Shown here: in pieces, positions 20,441-31,789 of the stretch
Position numbering within the stretch: the first letter of the stretch is position 1
Layout of the letters: every line of letters begins with the position of its first letter
Source: Buxus sempervirens
Taxonomy: Eukaryota > Streptophyta > Magnoliopsida > Buxales > Buxaceae
DNA: 64,000 bases
Direction of reading: 5' to 3'
Assembly (NCBI GenBank): GCA_947561395.2
Contig: OX387188.1
Location: 7,052,150-7,116,149 of the forward strand
Notes under the pieces: model-generated
Databases searched by the model: none
The model's input: only the letters and a program-made list of their open reading frames with translations
Told to the model about the DNA's origin: nothing
Position numbers and translations under genes: made by a program

Positions 20441-20964
20441 AGGAAATGCAAAAAGAGTAAATAAAGGGGATGGACATCACCATGTCTTAAGATTCTTGCC
20501 AAGACCCGACAAAACAGAAAACCAAATTAAAAAACATGTTAGAAATGAAAATTAAGCATACAAGATGTGTGTATAATCCTAAAGGTTGGGGCCTATTAAG
20601 GCGCAACTCCTAGACATACTTGTGTAAGGAAGCACGTCCAAGTCTAGATTAGTCTTATTCTTTCATATGCCTTTGGTGTCAAACTGCAGAAAAACTTACA
20701 ACTTGTCAACTAGGGCGAAAATTACATGATATTTACAAAGCTAAAAATGAATGCTCTTCTGGGGTTGTTGGGAACCCCAAGAAAGGATAGATCTTAATTT
20801 CAACAAGGGTAGGCTAAAAAAAGGCCTAATTCTAGGGTTTCATAAACTTTTGTTCTGATCTGGCCTGCTTTCATTTGCTTGTCTAATCTAGCCAGCTTTC
20901 ATCTGCTAAAAGACTGACCAGGACTTAGGGTGCTTCTGACAGACTCAATCGCTCAAGGCCCACG
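20441..20964 (-). other. E1 leader, left part
   Basis: This is the E1 region between its first ORF and the solo LTR at 20965. Nothing was recognised as coding. A TSD (CCACG, 20960-20964) of the solo LTR marks its edge; after that LTR only eight more bases (23331-23338) remain before X2 begins. Confidence 0.5.
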
Positions 20965-21126
20965 TGTAAAACCCCGACTTTTGCTAAGAATTATTTTTAT
21001 TTAAATTAATTATATGGATGTATCAACTTAAGGAGCTGTGGGTATATGTAGGGATTTCGGTGGGCGAGTACACACAGAATCAAGGAATTTCAAAAGTTCG
21101 TCGAGCGGCAATCTACATATGGAAGG

Positions 21127-21134
21127 TATAAATA
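21127..21134 (+). promoter_or_regulatory. TATA box of L4
   Basis: GGTATAAATACTT lies 162 bp into the LTR and 292 bp before the donor-like site. Its place before the donor matches the TATA-like words of other L LTRs. Confidence 0.6.
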
Positions 21135-22998
21135 CTTAAGGAAAATTTGGTTTTAGTTTTTAGAATACTCGTATACTCGTAACTAAAGGCTATTGGCGAT
21201 TGCGGCTACCCGATTGTGATCTAGGTTTTCGTTGGGGAGAGAAGAGAAACTGTGAGGGATCCGGCCGTTTTGGTGTGTTCATGATCAAGGATTTCAGAAG
21301 GGTTTTTCCTCTTGCAACCAGAGGAGCATCTGGGCGGCAATAGCAACCAGGCGGACGACTGTTGGTGATCGGCCGTGGTTCGAGTAGTTATTGTTGCTAG
21401 GATATAAGCGTGCAAGAGGTGAGTAGCATCGTTTTAAAACTAGGTTTTGTATTGATTCGTGAGTTTAATCTGGATGCATGTGTGTTTTATGGAAAAAGAT
21501 AGTCCGAGCGTGAGTTGTGTGTTTTCTGGAAGAAGATATTCCGAGCGTGAGTTTTGAATGAGATAAATAAAAATGTGTCTAGAATAATTTCAAAAGTGTT
21601 TTAAACATCTTCTGGGGATAGTAGGAGGCTAGGGAAATGGTTATAAACAGAAAAATTTCGGTCAGTTGTGTAGATCTGGAAATAACAGAGAGTCGAAGAA
21701 CCCAGGGTAGCATCCGCCGAGTCGGCGCTACCTAGCGCCAACTACATGTAGTCGGCGTAAGGACTTTTTCCCTTATCCGCCGAGCTCGCGCTCATCGCGC
21801 ACCTAGCTCGCACAGACCCCTTTTCTTTCCGCCCATCTTGCGTTAGTCTCGCGCGTAGCGTGTGCCTAGTTCACGCCTAGCTCGCGCCTACCCGATTTAA
21901 GTAAGCGCGACTTAATTATTTTAACCAATGACCTATCTGCCGACCTCGCGCCTAGCGCTGGAGGTCAGCGCAAGGTCCAATATCTGCCGAAGAGAATTTT
22001 TGATCAAACTAAGCTGGATTTGATGATTTTGAGGGTTCAAGCACTTGACTAATGAGTTGTTTAGGACTTTAGAAACATTATTCCGTATTAAATTTTCTTT
22101 GAGAATATAAGCGGAAATTCTGGAAATTCTTAGGAGCATCCAAGGTTATTTCTAAAGGGCTAATGATAGATGATCTCATTGTACCTAACCCTAGGAGTTC
22201 CTGATTTAGTTTCCTGTTGTTATATACTGTACTTGAATGCGAATTCATTTAATCTGATTTCTTTTACTTGATTGCAAGTTTCTGAAATGTATTGTAAAGA
22301 TTTCTTTGGGTGTGAGTAAAGGGTTTTATTACCAATGAACATGTGTTGTGAATTTTGAGTAAATGCTGAAGATACATGAGGTACCGTTTTGGTCCAGAGG
22401 GACATGTGGTGAACTGGTTGAGTTATACATAATGTTGAACGTATTGTTTTATTTTGAAGTCAGAGTTGTGATTTTACGTCGGTTTACTATTTTGGTTTAG
22501 CTTGTCTTGGATCCATGCTTAAGCTTAGTAATGTAATGCTATTGCTGGTTGTTGAAATTGCATAGCCTTGTGTGTTGCCACAACCAGTGTAGAGCAGCCA
22601 AAAACCCTGAGTAGGCCTGGTTGTCAATGCCGAAACCCAGGGAATAGGCCGGCATTAGATGACGAAACCCTGAGTAAGCCGTCATTTCAGAGTTTCTGAA
22701 ACCCTGAGTAGGCCGGAACTGTGTACATGGAGGTGTGGAGTGTCTACTTGGCATGTTTAATATATCAACTTAACAATAGTCATGACATTGACCAATCGAT
22801 GTGGTGTCAGTATTGAATTGAAATGTGATTGGAAACGATTATTGGTTTTGGTTTTAAACTTGGAGATTATATTGGTTGCTTAATCGTACTGGTTATTCAT
22901 CGATGCATAATTTGAACTGTTGTTAACTATTTCTGCATGCATATGCTATTTGCTGAGATATTCGTATCTCACTCTTTTGTTTTTGTTTTGTTTTTCAA

Positions 22999-23075
22999 AT
23001 ACTCGAGGTGAGGCAACTATTGGGGTAGATCCGACTGAGACATATAGGGAGGAAGACTACTATTACATCCCTTAG
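22999..23075 (+). other. Putative terminal exon of L4 with conserved tail
   Basis: The frame is open and parallels the copies at 28330 and 56101, ending EEDYYYIP-stop. The acceptor reads CAA, not CAG, so this copy has probably lost splicing. Both synonymous and conservative replacement changes separate it from the other two copies. Confidence 0.45.
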
Positions 23076-23944
23076 ACTTGTAGGTTATTTTGAATTGAAC
23101 TTTGAATTAATTGAATGATTGAGGTGTAATAAAGTAGATTAAGGTTGTACCACTTGAATCTTAGTTAAGTTTTGAATATTGAATTCTTAGATAAAGTATG
23201 ATTGTGCACTCTGATATGATTTAGTTAGGTGATTATCCAGCGATCACAAATGATTAAGATCCTTACCTAACACTCCGTGAGACGTGTTATATCTTTATTG
23301 AACAACACGGATCCGTGGCGTTACACCACGGCTCACGGTGTAAGCACCCAAATTTTGATCAAATCAAAAAAGAAAAACAGAAAAGAAAAGAAAATAAGAA
23401 AACAAAAAATGTGCTAAAAGATAGCAAAACAGCTCAAAACCCTAGCTGAAAAGTCAAACCCTAAGGGGGCAAAAGTTGACTTTTTGATCAAGTGCAATTT
23501 GGCCACCTTGCTTTATCTCAATGGATAGATAATCCCGACACGGTTCCAACGCAACTGAGTTTGCTGGAATCGGAGTCCGGATGAAGGTTCTGCAGGCCGG
23601 TCAAACTTGAGGGGAGCCGAAAGTTGACTTTCTGCTAAACCCCAGAACAGCTGCCCAAACTTGTCCCAGTGGACAGGTCATCCTGACACGATTCCAATGC
23701 AACTGAGTTTGCTCGAATCGGAGTTCCGAATAATAAGTTATGAGCAAAACAATAAACCCTAAAAACTGCCCACGTGGCAAAAACAGCAGAGAAAACAGCA
23801 GAAAAAGGTGTCTAGGGGCAAATCCGTAAATAATCATGACAGTCAAAAATATCTGATGGCATATCTATGATTATCTAGGGGCAAATATGTGAATAGCAAG
23901 TTGATGTTAAAATAGCTCAGGGACTAATCTACAATTACCAAGAA

Positions 23945-24060
23945 AATCACCCCCACATGCTTAATTCCCCACCACATCTTTCTCTCCCTCTCTCTCCTCC
24001 ATAACTCATCCCCCACATGCTTAATTCCCCACCACATCTTTTCCCTCTCTCTCTCTCCTT
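23945..24060. repeat. Short direct repeat in X2
   Basis: The block CCCCCACATGCTTAATTCCCC plus CACCACATCTTT occurs twice, about 60 bp apart, followed by CT runs. Confidence 0.75.
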
Positions 24061-24099
24061 CATAAATTCTTGTTCCCCATGTGCATCCCCATGCATCAT

Positions 24100-24293
24100 G
24101 CATGCAAGCACCTCTCTCTCTCTCTCTCCCTCATGAGTATCCATGCATGCATCATGCATACACTTCTCTCTCTCTCTCTCTCTCTTCCCCCCATGATCAC
24201 CCATGCATGCACCTCTCTCTCTCTCTCCCTCATGATTAGTGTTCCCCATGTGCATCCCCTATGCATCATCCATGCATGCACCACCTCATGCAT

Positions 24294-24356
<63 letters not shown>
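24100..24356. repeat. (CT)n microsatellite cluster with CATGCATG words
   Basis: Several CT runs, the longest about 58 bp at 24297-24354, alternate with CATGCATGCA motifs. Long open frames on both strands here are produced by the dinucleotide repeat and are not genes. Confidence 0.95.
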
Positions 24357-24357
<1 letters not shown>

Positions 24358-25560
24358 CAAACACTTTTTCCCCATGCATGCATCATATGCATTCACCCAT
24401 CATAATCAACATAATAAAAGCCCCATGGAGCCCCATACGTATGAAAGAAGCTCATTTTTTGGCTCACCCATTCTTCTTCTCCAACCTCTCTCCCAAGTCC
24501 TCTTCATCTCTCCCACAAGCCCCTCTCCATCTCCCAAGCTCATACCACCTCCTTCAACCTTTCCTCTCCAATACACACCTTCAAACCCTTCCCCATCTCT
24601 TCTCCTTCCACTTGCAACCAAGGAGGAAGCAAGGAAGTGTTGTTGGAGCCCAAGAAGAAGGCTCCAAGGTGCTGTCCAAGCCGTCAAGAGGCTTCCACAC
24701 TTGTCCAAGGAAGTTATTCAACCCAAGGTAAGCTTCCTTGATACTTTTTGTTTAACATATATGAAAAGGAATAGATTGTGAGCATGTTTCACTATTTTGC
24801 TATATTTTGTTCCTCTACCTCATCTCCTTCTTCTTTCTTTCCATTTCTTCCATGAGAAATACTTCCTATGGTAAGAGGAAAGTATTCTAACTTAGAAGGG
24901 AGAAGGAGAACCCGCAAGTTGGAGTGTCATCCATTTTTTAGCATGTTAATGTCTTTCTTTTCTACTTTTTCCTCTCCATTTTGCACAAGAAAACCCCCAT
25001 GGTAAAGGGGAATGCACGAATGGACCTAAGGGAGGAAGAGGGTGTTATTTTCATAACCTTAAGGTCTTCAAGGTTAGTGTTACGTTTCTGATTTTTCCTA
25101 TTTAAACAAGAGAGCATGTTCCCCCCTCTTTCTCTCATGTCTAATGTATCCCTTTAATCCCCCAAGTCCCTTCCTTTTATCGGCCTTCAAGCTACCTTCA
25201 CGTGCATTATTTCCAATGCAATATACTTGTACAGATTAGTGGATTGGCACACACACAAGTAGCACACCTCATGAGCATATCTACCATAATCTCTTGTCTA
25301 CTTTTCTTATTCATCTTTAGGTCCACTTGCATGACCATTCCCATGTTGTGTGCACAAAGACATCATGTGTGTGCATGAAACCCTTAGAACACTTGCTTAG
25401 GTCTTCCTCTTAGTTACTTTATTTGCGTGTACATTAACATGAGTAGTACACACACACCTCACTCTTCATGCATATAGATTGTGAAATGCACACATGATCA
25501 CCATGGACTAGGGCTTGCACCGTATTGCTTACTTAGTTAAGTTTCAATATGCCTCATTTG

Positions 25561-25944
25561 TTTGCTGTCGTGTGAGTTGGGAAGCCCCCCAAAAGCTAGC
25601 CCACTTGAAAAAATCCCAAAAAAAGACCACTTTCAGACTGATCCGACAACTCAGGTCGGATCAGTAGATTTTTGTTTGTAGCCGACCTTGGTGGTCGGAT
25701 ACATGTATTTTTATGCGTAGCCGACACCCCAGGCCAGCTACATAGGTTTTTGTTTGCTGTCGTGTGAGTTGGGAAGCCCCCCAAAAGCTAGCCCACTTGA
25801 AAAAATCCCAAAAAAAGACCACTTTCAGACTGATCCGACAACTCAGGTCGGATCAGTAGATTTTTGTTTGTAGCTGACCTTGGTGGTCGGCTACATGTAT
25901 TTTTATGCGTAGCCGACACCCCAGGCCAACTACATAGGTTTTTG
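25561..25944. repeat. 192-bp tandem duplication of palindrome units in X2
   Basis: TTTGCTGTCGTGTGAGTTGG starts at 25561 and again at 25753. The two 192-bp copies are almost identical, so the duplication is recent. Each holds stem words GTAGCCGAC, GGTCGGCTAC and GATCCGACAACTCAGGTCGG, the X2 counterpart of the islands in X1 and X3 but with an unrelated word. Confidence 0.93.
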
Positions 25945-26749
25945 TGTGTAGCCGACAACTCAAGTCGACTACACTGTGGAAATGTCATTTTCTGTATTTT
26001 CTTTGTTTTATGTTATTTTTATGATCTTTTAATCGAATCAAATGAACCAGTAGGGTTTTCGGGTCACCCAGAAACCCAAAATGGAACTTAGACCACTCTG
26101 GTCTAATTGGATTCACTTGTGGGCCTTCCAACGGGGCCCACCAATGTAAGACCCTGATTTTTGGTAAGTTTTATTGTTTGTTTATTTATTTATTCTTATA
26201 TATAACTGTGTTCTATTAGGTGATTTTGTGGTTTGAGGGCTTAGCCCATACTCGTATGTACAGGCGTTATATAGCCATTTTTCTGAAAAAAAAAAGTCTT
26301 ATTATTATCATTATTATTATTATTGTAAAGTTGTGTGCTTATTAACGTAAGTGGATGCGGAACATGTAGTATTTCCGGTGGGCGAGCATGCATAGGATCA
26401 AGGGGTTAAAAGGGTCGATCGAGCGGCGTATGTATCTCGCAAGGTAATGTACAAATAGGGAAAGTAGGGTTTTAGGTTTAAGAGAATACGCGTATGTACT
26501 TACGGAAATATTGTTGTTAGTCTAATACTCAGGAGCTCAGGAGAATCGGCTGGAGAGTGTGGCGACTAGGGTTCTGTGCTCGTGAAGAACAAGTATCGCG
26601 AGGGGTAAGAGAAGGGTTTCGGAGTTGAAGTTGAGTGGGTTCTTTCTCCCTGTTCGAGACGAATTGGTTGGGTAGTTTCTGTGTTCGCGTGCGTGGCCGG
26701 AGTGGTGATCGGCCGAGGTTTTGCTATATTTTGGAATAAGCGCATTCAG

Positions 26750-28329
26750 GTGAGTAGCACCGATTTACAACTGGGTTTTGTGTTTGATGTTTCCGTGGGC
26801 TTATTCTTATGCATGGTTTGTATTTTAAGTGATGTATGAGGTTTCTGGTTTTTCTTCTGGTTTTCTAGAAATGACATCAACAGAGTTCGGAGATTGAATT
26901 TTATCTTTAAAATAAAAGTGTTTAGATTAAATCCAAATATGGTTGGGAAGTCTTCTGGGAGTATTAGGAGTGTAGTGGAACAATTACAGACACAAACAAA
27001 CCGGCCAGTCATGTAGATCTTGGAATAACAGAGAAATGAAAATCACAGGGGGTATCCGCTCACCTCGCGCTCACCGGCGCTCACCTAAGAGGTAGGCGCC
27101 CCGTTAAATACGACCCACCACCGAGCTCACGCCCGTCTGGCGCTCAACTCGCGCTCAGTAGAAAACCCTGCGCTCATCTCGCGCGAATCTCGCGCCCACC
27201 TCACGCCCGTCTGGCGCTCACCTAGCGTCGAGTGAGCGGTAGGTCAATTTTACCCCATTTCCTTACCGCCGACCGGCGCTCACCTCGCGCCCACCTTAGG
27301 AAGTGAGCGGCAGACCCTATTTTGCTTACTGAATTGGAGATTTGATTTAACTAAGAGTATTTGGGCTACTTGAGGATTAAACCACTTCACTATTCACTTG
27401 TTTGGGAACCCTGGGAATCTATTTTGCCTAGGAAACTATTAGAGGAAAATTTAGTGAACTTCTTAAAAGCTTTCAAGTTGAGTTTAGGTTATTTATGAAT
27501 GTTATGCTGGATACCAAACCACTAAGAGTTACTAGTTACATTTCCTCTGTTTTATACACTGTTTTGATTGAGGAGTTATTCTATTCTGGTTTCACTGGTT
27601 TGGAAACTTTAAATGTATTGTAAAGATTTCCTTGGTATGAATGAATTGAGTTTTACTTTCAAATGACATGTGTTACGGAAATGAGAAGATACTGAAAGTA
27701 CTTGAGGTACTGCTTGGTCCAGAGGGATAGGTGATGAATTGTGATGAGTTTTACATGATGTGGAATGAATGGTTTCGTTTTGATATTGAAATTGAGATTA
27801 TACGATGTTTACTGTTTTGGTCTAGCTTGTCCTGGATCCAGATGTTTAAGCTTAGTAATGTGATGTTATTGTTGGTTGTTGGAATTGCATGGCCTTGTGT
27901 GTTGCCACGACCGGTGTAGAACAGCCAGAAACCCTGAGTAGGCCTGGTTGTCAATGCAGAAACCCAGGGAGTAGGCCTGCATTGGATGATGAAACCCTGA
28001 GTAGGCCGTCATTTCAGAGTATCCGAAACCCTGAGTAGGCCGGAACTGTGTACATGGAGGTGTGGAGTGTCTACTTGGCATGTTTAATTTATCAACCAAA
28101 CGATAGTCATGACATTGACCAATCGATGTGTTACCGTACTTAACTGAGATGTGATTTGTTTGATTAGAACCAGTCTTGAATTTCGATTTGAGAATTGATG
28201 TTGGTTGTTTAACCGTATTCAGTGTTTGTCGATGCATAGTTTAAATTGTGATCAACTATTTCTGCATGCATGTGCTACTCGCTGAGATATTCGTATCTCA
28301 CTCCGTTGTTTGTCTTGTTTGTTTTTCAG
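26750..28329 (+). other. Putative intron inside L5
   Basis: It is bounded by CAG|GTGAGTAGCAC and TTTGTTTTTCAG|ATACTC. Its 1580 bp hold the palindrome island and the repeat block. Both boundaries recur at matching places in most L LTRs although the DNA between has diverged; L14 gives 1624 bp, L3 1519, L8 1483 and L12 1990. Confidence 0.5.
27050..27320. repeat. GC-rich CTCGCGC / GGCGCTCACC island in L5
   Basis: Repeated CTCGCGC, GGCGCTCACC and CTCACGCCC words start 300 bp after the donor-like site, where other subfamilies carry CTCGAG, CCTAGG or ATTAAT palindromes. L14 has an expanded version at 54780-55110. Confidence 0.85.
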
Positions 28330-28406
28330 ATACTCGTGGTGAGGCGATTACTGGGGTAGATCCTGCTGAGGCTTATAGGGAGGAGGATTACTATTACCTT
28401 CCTTAG
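28330..28406 (+). other. Putative terminal exon of L5 with conserved acidic-tyrosine tail
   Basis: Starting with a codon split after G at the acceptor, the frame contains GVDPAE and ends EEDYYYLP-stop. Against L14 (56101-56177) the reading differs at three positions, all third-base and synonymous. No upstream ATG joins it through the nearest donor: in both L5 and L14 a TAA lies three codons before that donor in this frame. If translated, another 5' exon must be used. Confidence 0.5.
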
Positions 28407-29474
28407 ACTAGTAGGTTATCTGTTCTGAATTTGAGAACTTTGAATAAATTGAGATGTATTAAAGTTTAATTGGGGTTGAACCATACGATTTTAGTTCAGT
28501 TTAAATGTTACAATTTTGCATAAATGGAAATGTGCACTCTGTCAGGTTATAGCTATATGATTATCCAGCGATCATAAATTGACTAACGATCCTTGCCTAA
28601 CCTCCGTGAGACGTGTTATATCTTTATTGAACAACACGGATCCGGGGCGTTACAACCAAGCCCAACCAACTCACTTTGTTTTAAATAAACAAATTAAATC
28701 CATCGAGTGGGGCCACACCATTGGAGGCCCACCAAAGCCCAATTTGTAGCATGTTGGATAGCCTAGGTGTGGTTTGGCCGAGACCAAGGGCAGGGCCTAT
28801 CGGGCCCACCAAGCCCATTAACCAACCAAGGTTAGGGTTTCAAAACCCTAACTCAGGAAGTCTTGGGCTTTCAAGCCCAAGCCCAGGTAAAGGGCCCCAA
28901 GCCCAATGCTTGGCCCATTTTGGCATAGATAAGAAAGATAATCAAAACTACTTGGAAACCAACTGTGTGGCCCACTCAAGGGCCCATGAAGCAATCCTGG
29001 CCCGCTTTTGCATGAAAATCACTTTAAATTCAACTTAAACTTTAAAGTAAAATCAATCCATTTGAACCAAGCCCAAAGGGCCTCTCAGGCTAGACCGAGG
29101 CCCACCAAGGGACACGTGGGCTCAACTAAGTCCACCAAGGAATCCGCAGGCCTTCCAACGGGGCCCGCCCATGTAGACTCATCTCACTTTAAGCCAAAGA
29201 AAATAAAATCAAGTAAAGGGACCCACACCCCTTTGGTGGTCCCGCCAGACTTAACAAAATTAAATGCTGGATTAGGAATCGGGTGAATGAGAGACCAACT
29301 GAGTTGACTCAAACCAGGGAAACCTATGGGACCCGTCACTTGACGGGGTGGACTGGGGTGTCTACGGACTTCCCCAGACCGCAACCGAGAACCTACTTAG
29401 AATCTCAAGCCGCAGACCAAGCCTTAGTAGAAGAACTTAGGCACCCAGGTGTCTGCCTGCACGCCATCAGGCAG

Positions 29475-29484
29475 TGGCGACTCC
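29475..29484 (+). other. PBS-like word inside X2 LTR
   Basis: TGGCGACTCC lies 55 bp before the LTR end and is identical to the first ten bases of the E1 primer-binding site (30417-30426, minus strand). Confidence 0.7.
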
Positions 29485-29544
29485 AACCTTCCCGAATTAC
29501 CCTTTAGGAGGCGTGCCTACCCGTGCGACCATGCGCACACACAG

Positions 29545-30431
29545 GACTCGATGCATGGATCTGCGGTGGTTCCCCTGATCAAGAATTATGTTGGTTTCCT
29601 AAATCAAGGCTAAGGCAACCCAGAGTCTAGGGTTAACTCAATTTGATGCAAAAATGAGGGGGTTGCTGGCCCTTATGGACTCTTGGGTTTTAGATTGATT
29701 TTACTCCTCTTGTATCCATCATTCAATCACATTCACAAATCGTGGTGTATCAGACGTAATAGGTGGGAACGGGACACCAACCCAAGACAAATACCTTCAA
29801 GGGTCTGAGCCAAGTAATAGACCCTCGCATACCATGGCAAGAAACCAATGGCGCTATAGGAATCCAAGAACCTGGGGAATGTTTTACCTCGCTTTCCCCG
29901 ACAAGCCACGGATGCGTGAGGCTATTACCATCCCAAAATTTGTTTATACGATAAAGAAGGCTGGCATATCCACATATCTCAAGTTAGTTCGGATCATTCA
30001 CGTGGTCTCCCTCGCATGTGTCAACCCACGCAGTTTTTATTAAAGCTATTTAATTTATTCACGGTATCTGTGAGTGCACATTTGTGCAAATGATTAAGTG
30101 TTGTCTCTAAGGGTGAGTTTAATTCGAGTTTTTATTACTAGAAAGTATTACACTACCTAGTATAGTAAAGTGAGGAATTAGTACGCAAATCAATGTTCCA
30201 GGAAAATTCCCAGGAAACTGGAGGGGTTACAAGTGGTTCCTCTTAAGACCCAGTTCCCTTAAGCCATTTTAGTCTTATTTGACAGAACTTTCCTAAATCA
30301 TGTATTTTCGTATATTCCGCATCTACTAAAATAAGGTAGAAACTTTCTAGACAAACTATGCCCCCTTAGGTTGATTCCTATTAACCAAGATCCGACTGGG
30401 TTGAGTGCTCCCCAGCGGAGTCGCCAGGCTG
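29545..30431 (-). other. E1 leader, right part
   Basis: Untranslated leader between the X2 insertion and the primer-binding site of E1. No convincing coding. Plus-strand frames at 29763-30043 were considered and dropped, since they match nothing I know. Confidence 0.55.
30408..30426 (-). other. E1 primer-binding site
   Basis: On the minus strand TGGCGACTCCGCTGGGGAG begins five bases after the LTR end GCGCACA. TGG followed by a tRNA 3'-end complement is the usual PBS form. It implies a tRNA ending CGGAGUCGCCA. Ogre-type elements are known to use tRNA-Arg, but I could not verify the tRNA here. Confidence 0.75.
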
Positions 30432-31079
30432 TGTGCGCTTCGATCCGCGGTTCGCACGTCTTGTAGAATCCCGAATTTTAGGAAATAATAACATAATTGT
30501 AAATCTAAATATTAGAAGAAATAAAATACATAAATTTGAGACATTGAGAGATAAATATTTAATCTAAATATTTAGGAGATTGAAATTAGAATCCATACTC
30601 ATATTATGAAGAGAAATAATGAGGATATTAAATCTGGAAATTTAGAAATAAATCTAATGGTCCAATATAGTATAATAATGAAAAAGGGTATTTTAGTCTT
30701 TTCCCAATGGCTAAAAAATTAAATTAATAAAATAAAGAATTATTAGAATTGAAATAATCAATTAAATTTAAGTTAGATTAAATTTGGATTTAAGTAGTTT
30801 AATTTATAGTTTAAAAGATGAGAAAATGACCTAATTGTAATAATACTTAATTAGTGGTTTTAAATTTAAGGATAAGAGGAGTTTTGGGGTGCTTTAATAA
30901 TATTTTAAAATAGGGGAAATAATTAGCACGAAAATTAATTAAATTAGAAGTTTCTTATGAGTTAGATTTAAGAGAAAATAATTACAAGGAGAGATAAGAT
31001 GAGAAAGTTTTCCAAATAGAATTAGGAATCCTAGTTGGAAAGTTTCCTAAACCAGTTAGGACTTGTACTTGGGTGAGTC

Positions 31080-31086
31080 TATAAAA
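31080..31086 (+). promoter_or_regulatory. TATA box of L6
   Basis: GTCTATAAAAGGAAGG lies 360 bp before the donor-like site, matching the TATA-like site of L2 (347 bp). Confidence 0.6.
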
Positions 31087-31789
31087 GGAAGGCATTAGGA
31101 AAGATTTGGGATTTCCATTAATTCAATCGTGAGGAGAAAAGGAGAGAGAAAATTCGTTCATAGTGCTGCAAAAATAAAGAGAAAAAAATAGAGAGATAAT
31201 AAGATACTTTAGAGAAAAAGATGAGTTGCAGAAAATTCTAACCAGCAACCATTGAACAGAGATCTAGAGAGAATAAACCATTGGATCGGCCTCAAATTTG
31301 GAGGCTTTATTTTAAACTGGTGGTTCTTCAATTTGAACGGTGGAGATCGTGTTTGAAGATCCCTAGAGTTGTGCAAAAATTTCAGAAGTTGGCTTTACTT
31401 TGAGGTTATTGAAAAGAAGAAGGATTTTACGATCTTAAGGCAAGTAGTAACGCTTTACATTGGAAAACTTGCATGGTTTATTATTTAACGATAAATATTG
31501 TGATCTTCGGATTTGTGATGATTTAGAAAAATGTTTATAATGATTTGGAAGGTTTTGGTTAAGGTTTAAATCATGGAAAAATGATATGTTCTTCTTCTCG
31601 ATAGAATTTTGTTTACTTTGATCTTTGGAAGAACAACATGATTTTGATGATTAGAATGGTTTAGTGTATTTAGAGAATGACTTTAGATGTGTTAGAAGTG
31701 ATCTTGAATGATGGAAATAAGTTTTAGAAAAAGAAATAGAAAATTCGCAAAATTTCGTAAAACCCAGATTTTCACAATTTTATATGGAC

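Larger units (their letters stand above)
20965..23325 (+). mobile_element. L4: solo LTR, L superfamily (CGCGCTCACC subfamily)
   Basis: It runs from TGTAAAACCCCGAC to CCGTGGCGTTACA with a perfect TSD CCACG (20960-20964, 23326-23330). Length 2361 bp. Elements in order: TATAAATA (21127), GAG|GTGAGTAGCAT donor-like site (21419), island of GGCGCTACCTAGCGCC-type words (21690-21980), GAAACCCTGAGTAGGCC repeats (22590-22720), GATATTCGTATCTCACTC (22957), a pyrimidine tract ending CAA where other copies have CAG, and an open tail to 23075. It is the nearest diverged relative here of the LTRs at 26145 and 53872. Confidence 0.95.
26145..28654 (+). mobile_element. L5: solo LTR, L superfamily (CGCGCTCACC subfamily)
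   Basis: It runs from TGTAAGACCCTGA to GGATCCGGGGCGTTACA with a perfect TSD ACCAA (26140-26144, 28655-28659). Length 2510 bp. It is very similar to L14 (53872). The full layout is visible: donor CAG|GTGAGTAGCAC (26750), island (27050-27320), GAAACCCTGAGTAGGCC block (27925-28045), TGCATGCATGTGCTA plus GATATTCGTATCTCAC (28262-28300), acceptor TTTTTCAG (28329) and tail exon. It splits X2. Confidence 0.96.
23339..29539 (+). mobile_element. X2: solo LTR of the Tat/Ogre-type family, split by L5
   Basis: It starts TGTAAGCACCC and ends TGCGCACA. Flanks are CACGG (23334-23338) and CACAG (29540-29544), a 5-bp TSD with one transition. The LTR proper is about 3.7 kb after removing the nested LTR 26145-28654. 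It shares with X1 the AACTGAGTTTGC / GGTCAAACTTGAGG opening, CCTTCCAACGGGGCCC words (26124, 29152) and a final CAGGCAGTGGCGACTCC. The DNA after its end is not PBS-like, which favours a solo LTR over a 5' LTR. It lies in the E1 leader in the opposite orientation. Confidence 0.85.

Noticed and set aside
24070..24781. Long overlapping open frames on both strands
   Set aside because: They run through (CT)n repeats and CATGCATG words. Translations are Leu-Ser or Arg-Glu dipeptide runs with no real domain.
17254..29539. X1 and X2 as the two LTRs of one plus-strand element
   Set aside because: Each has its own TSD (GTGGG; CACGG/CACAG), neither is followed by a PBS, and the DNA between reads as minus-strand E1.
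29763..30043. Two plus-strand open frames in the E1 leader
   Set aside because: The strand is opposite to E1 and no family match is recognised; best read as chance frames in leader DNA.
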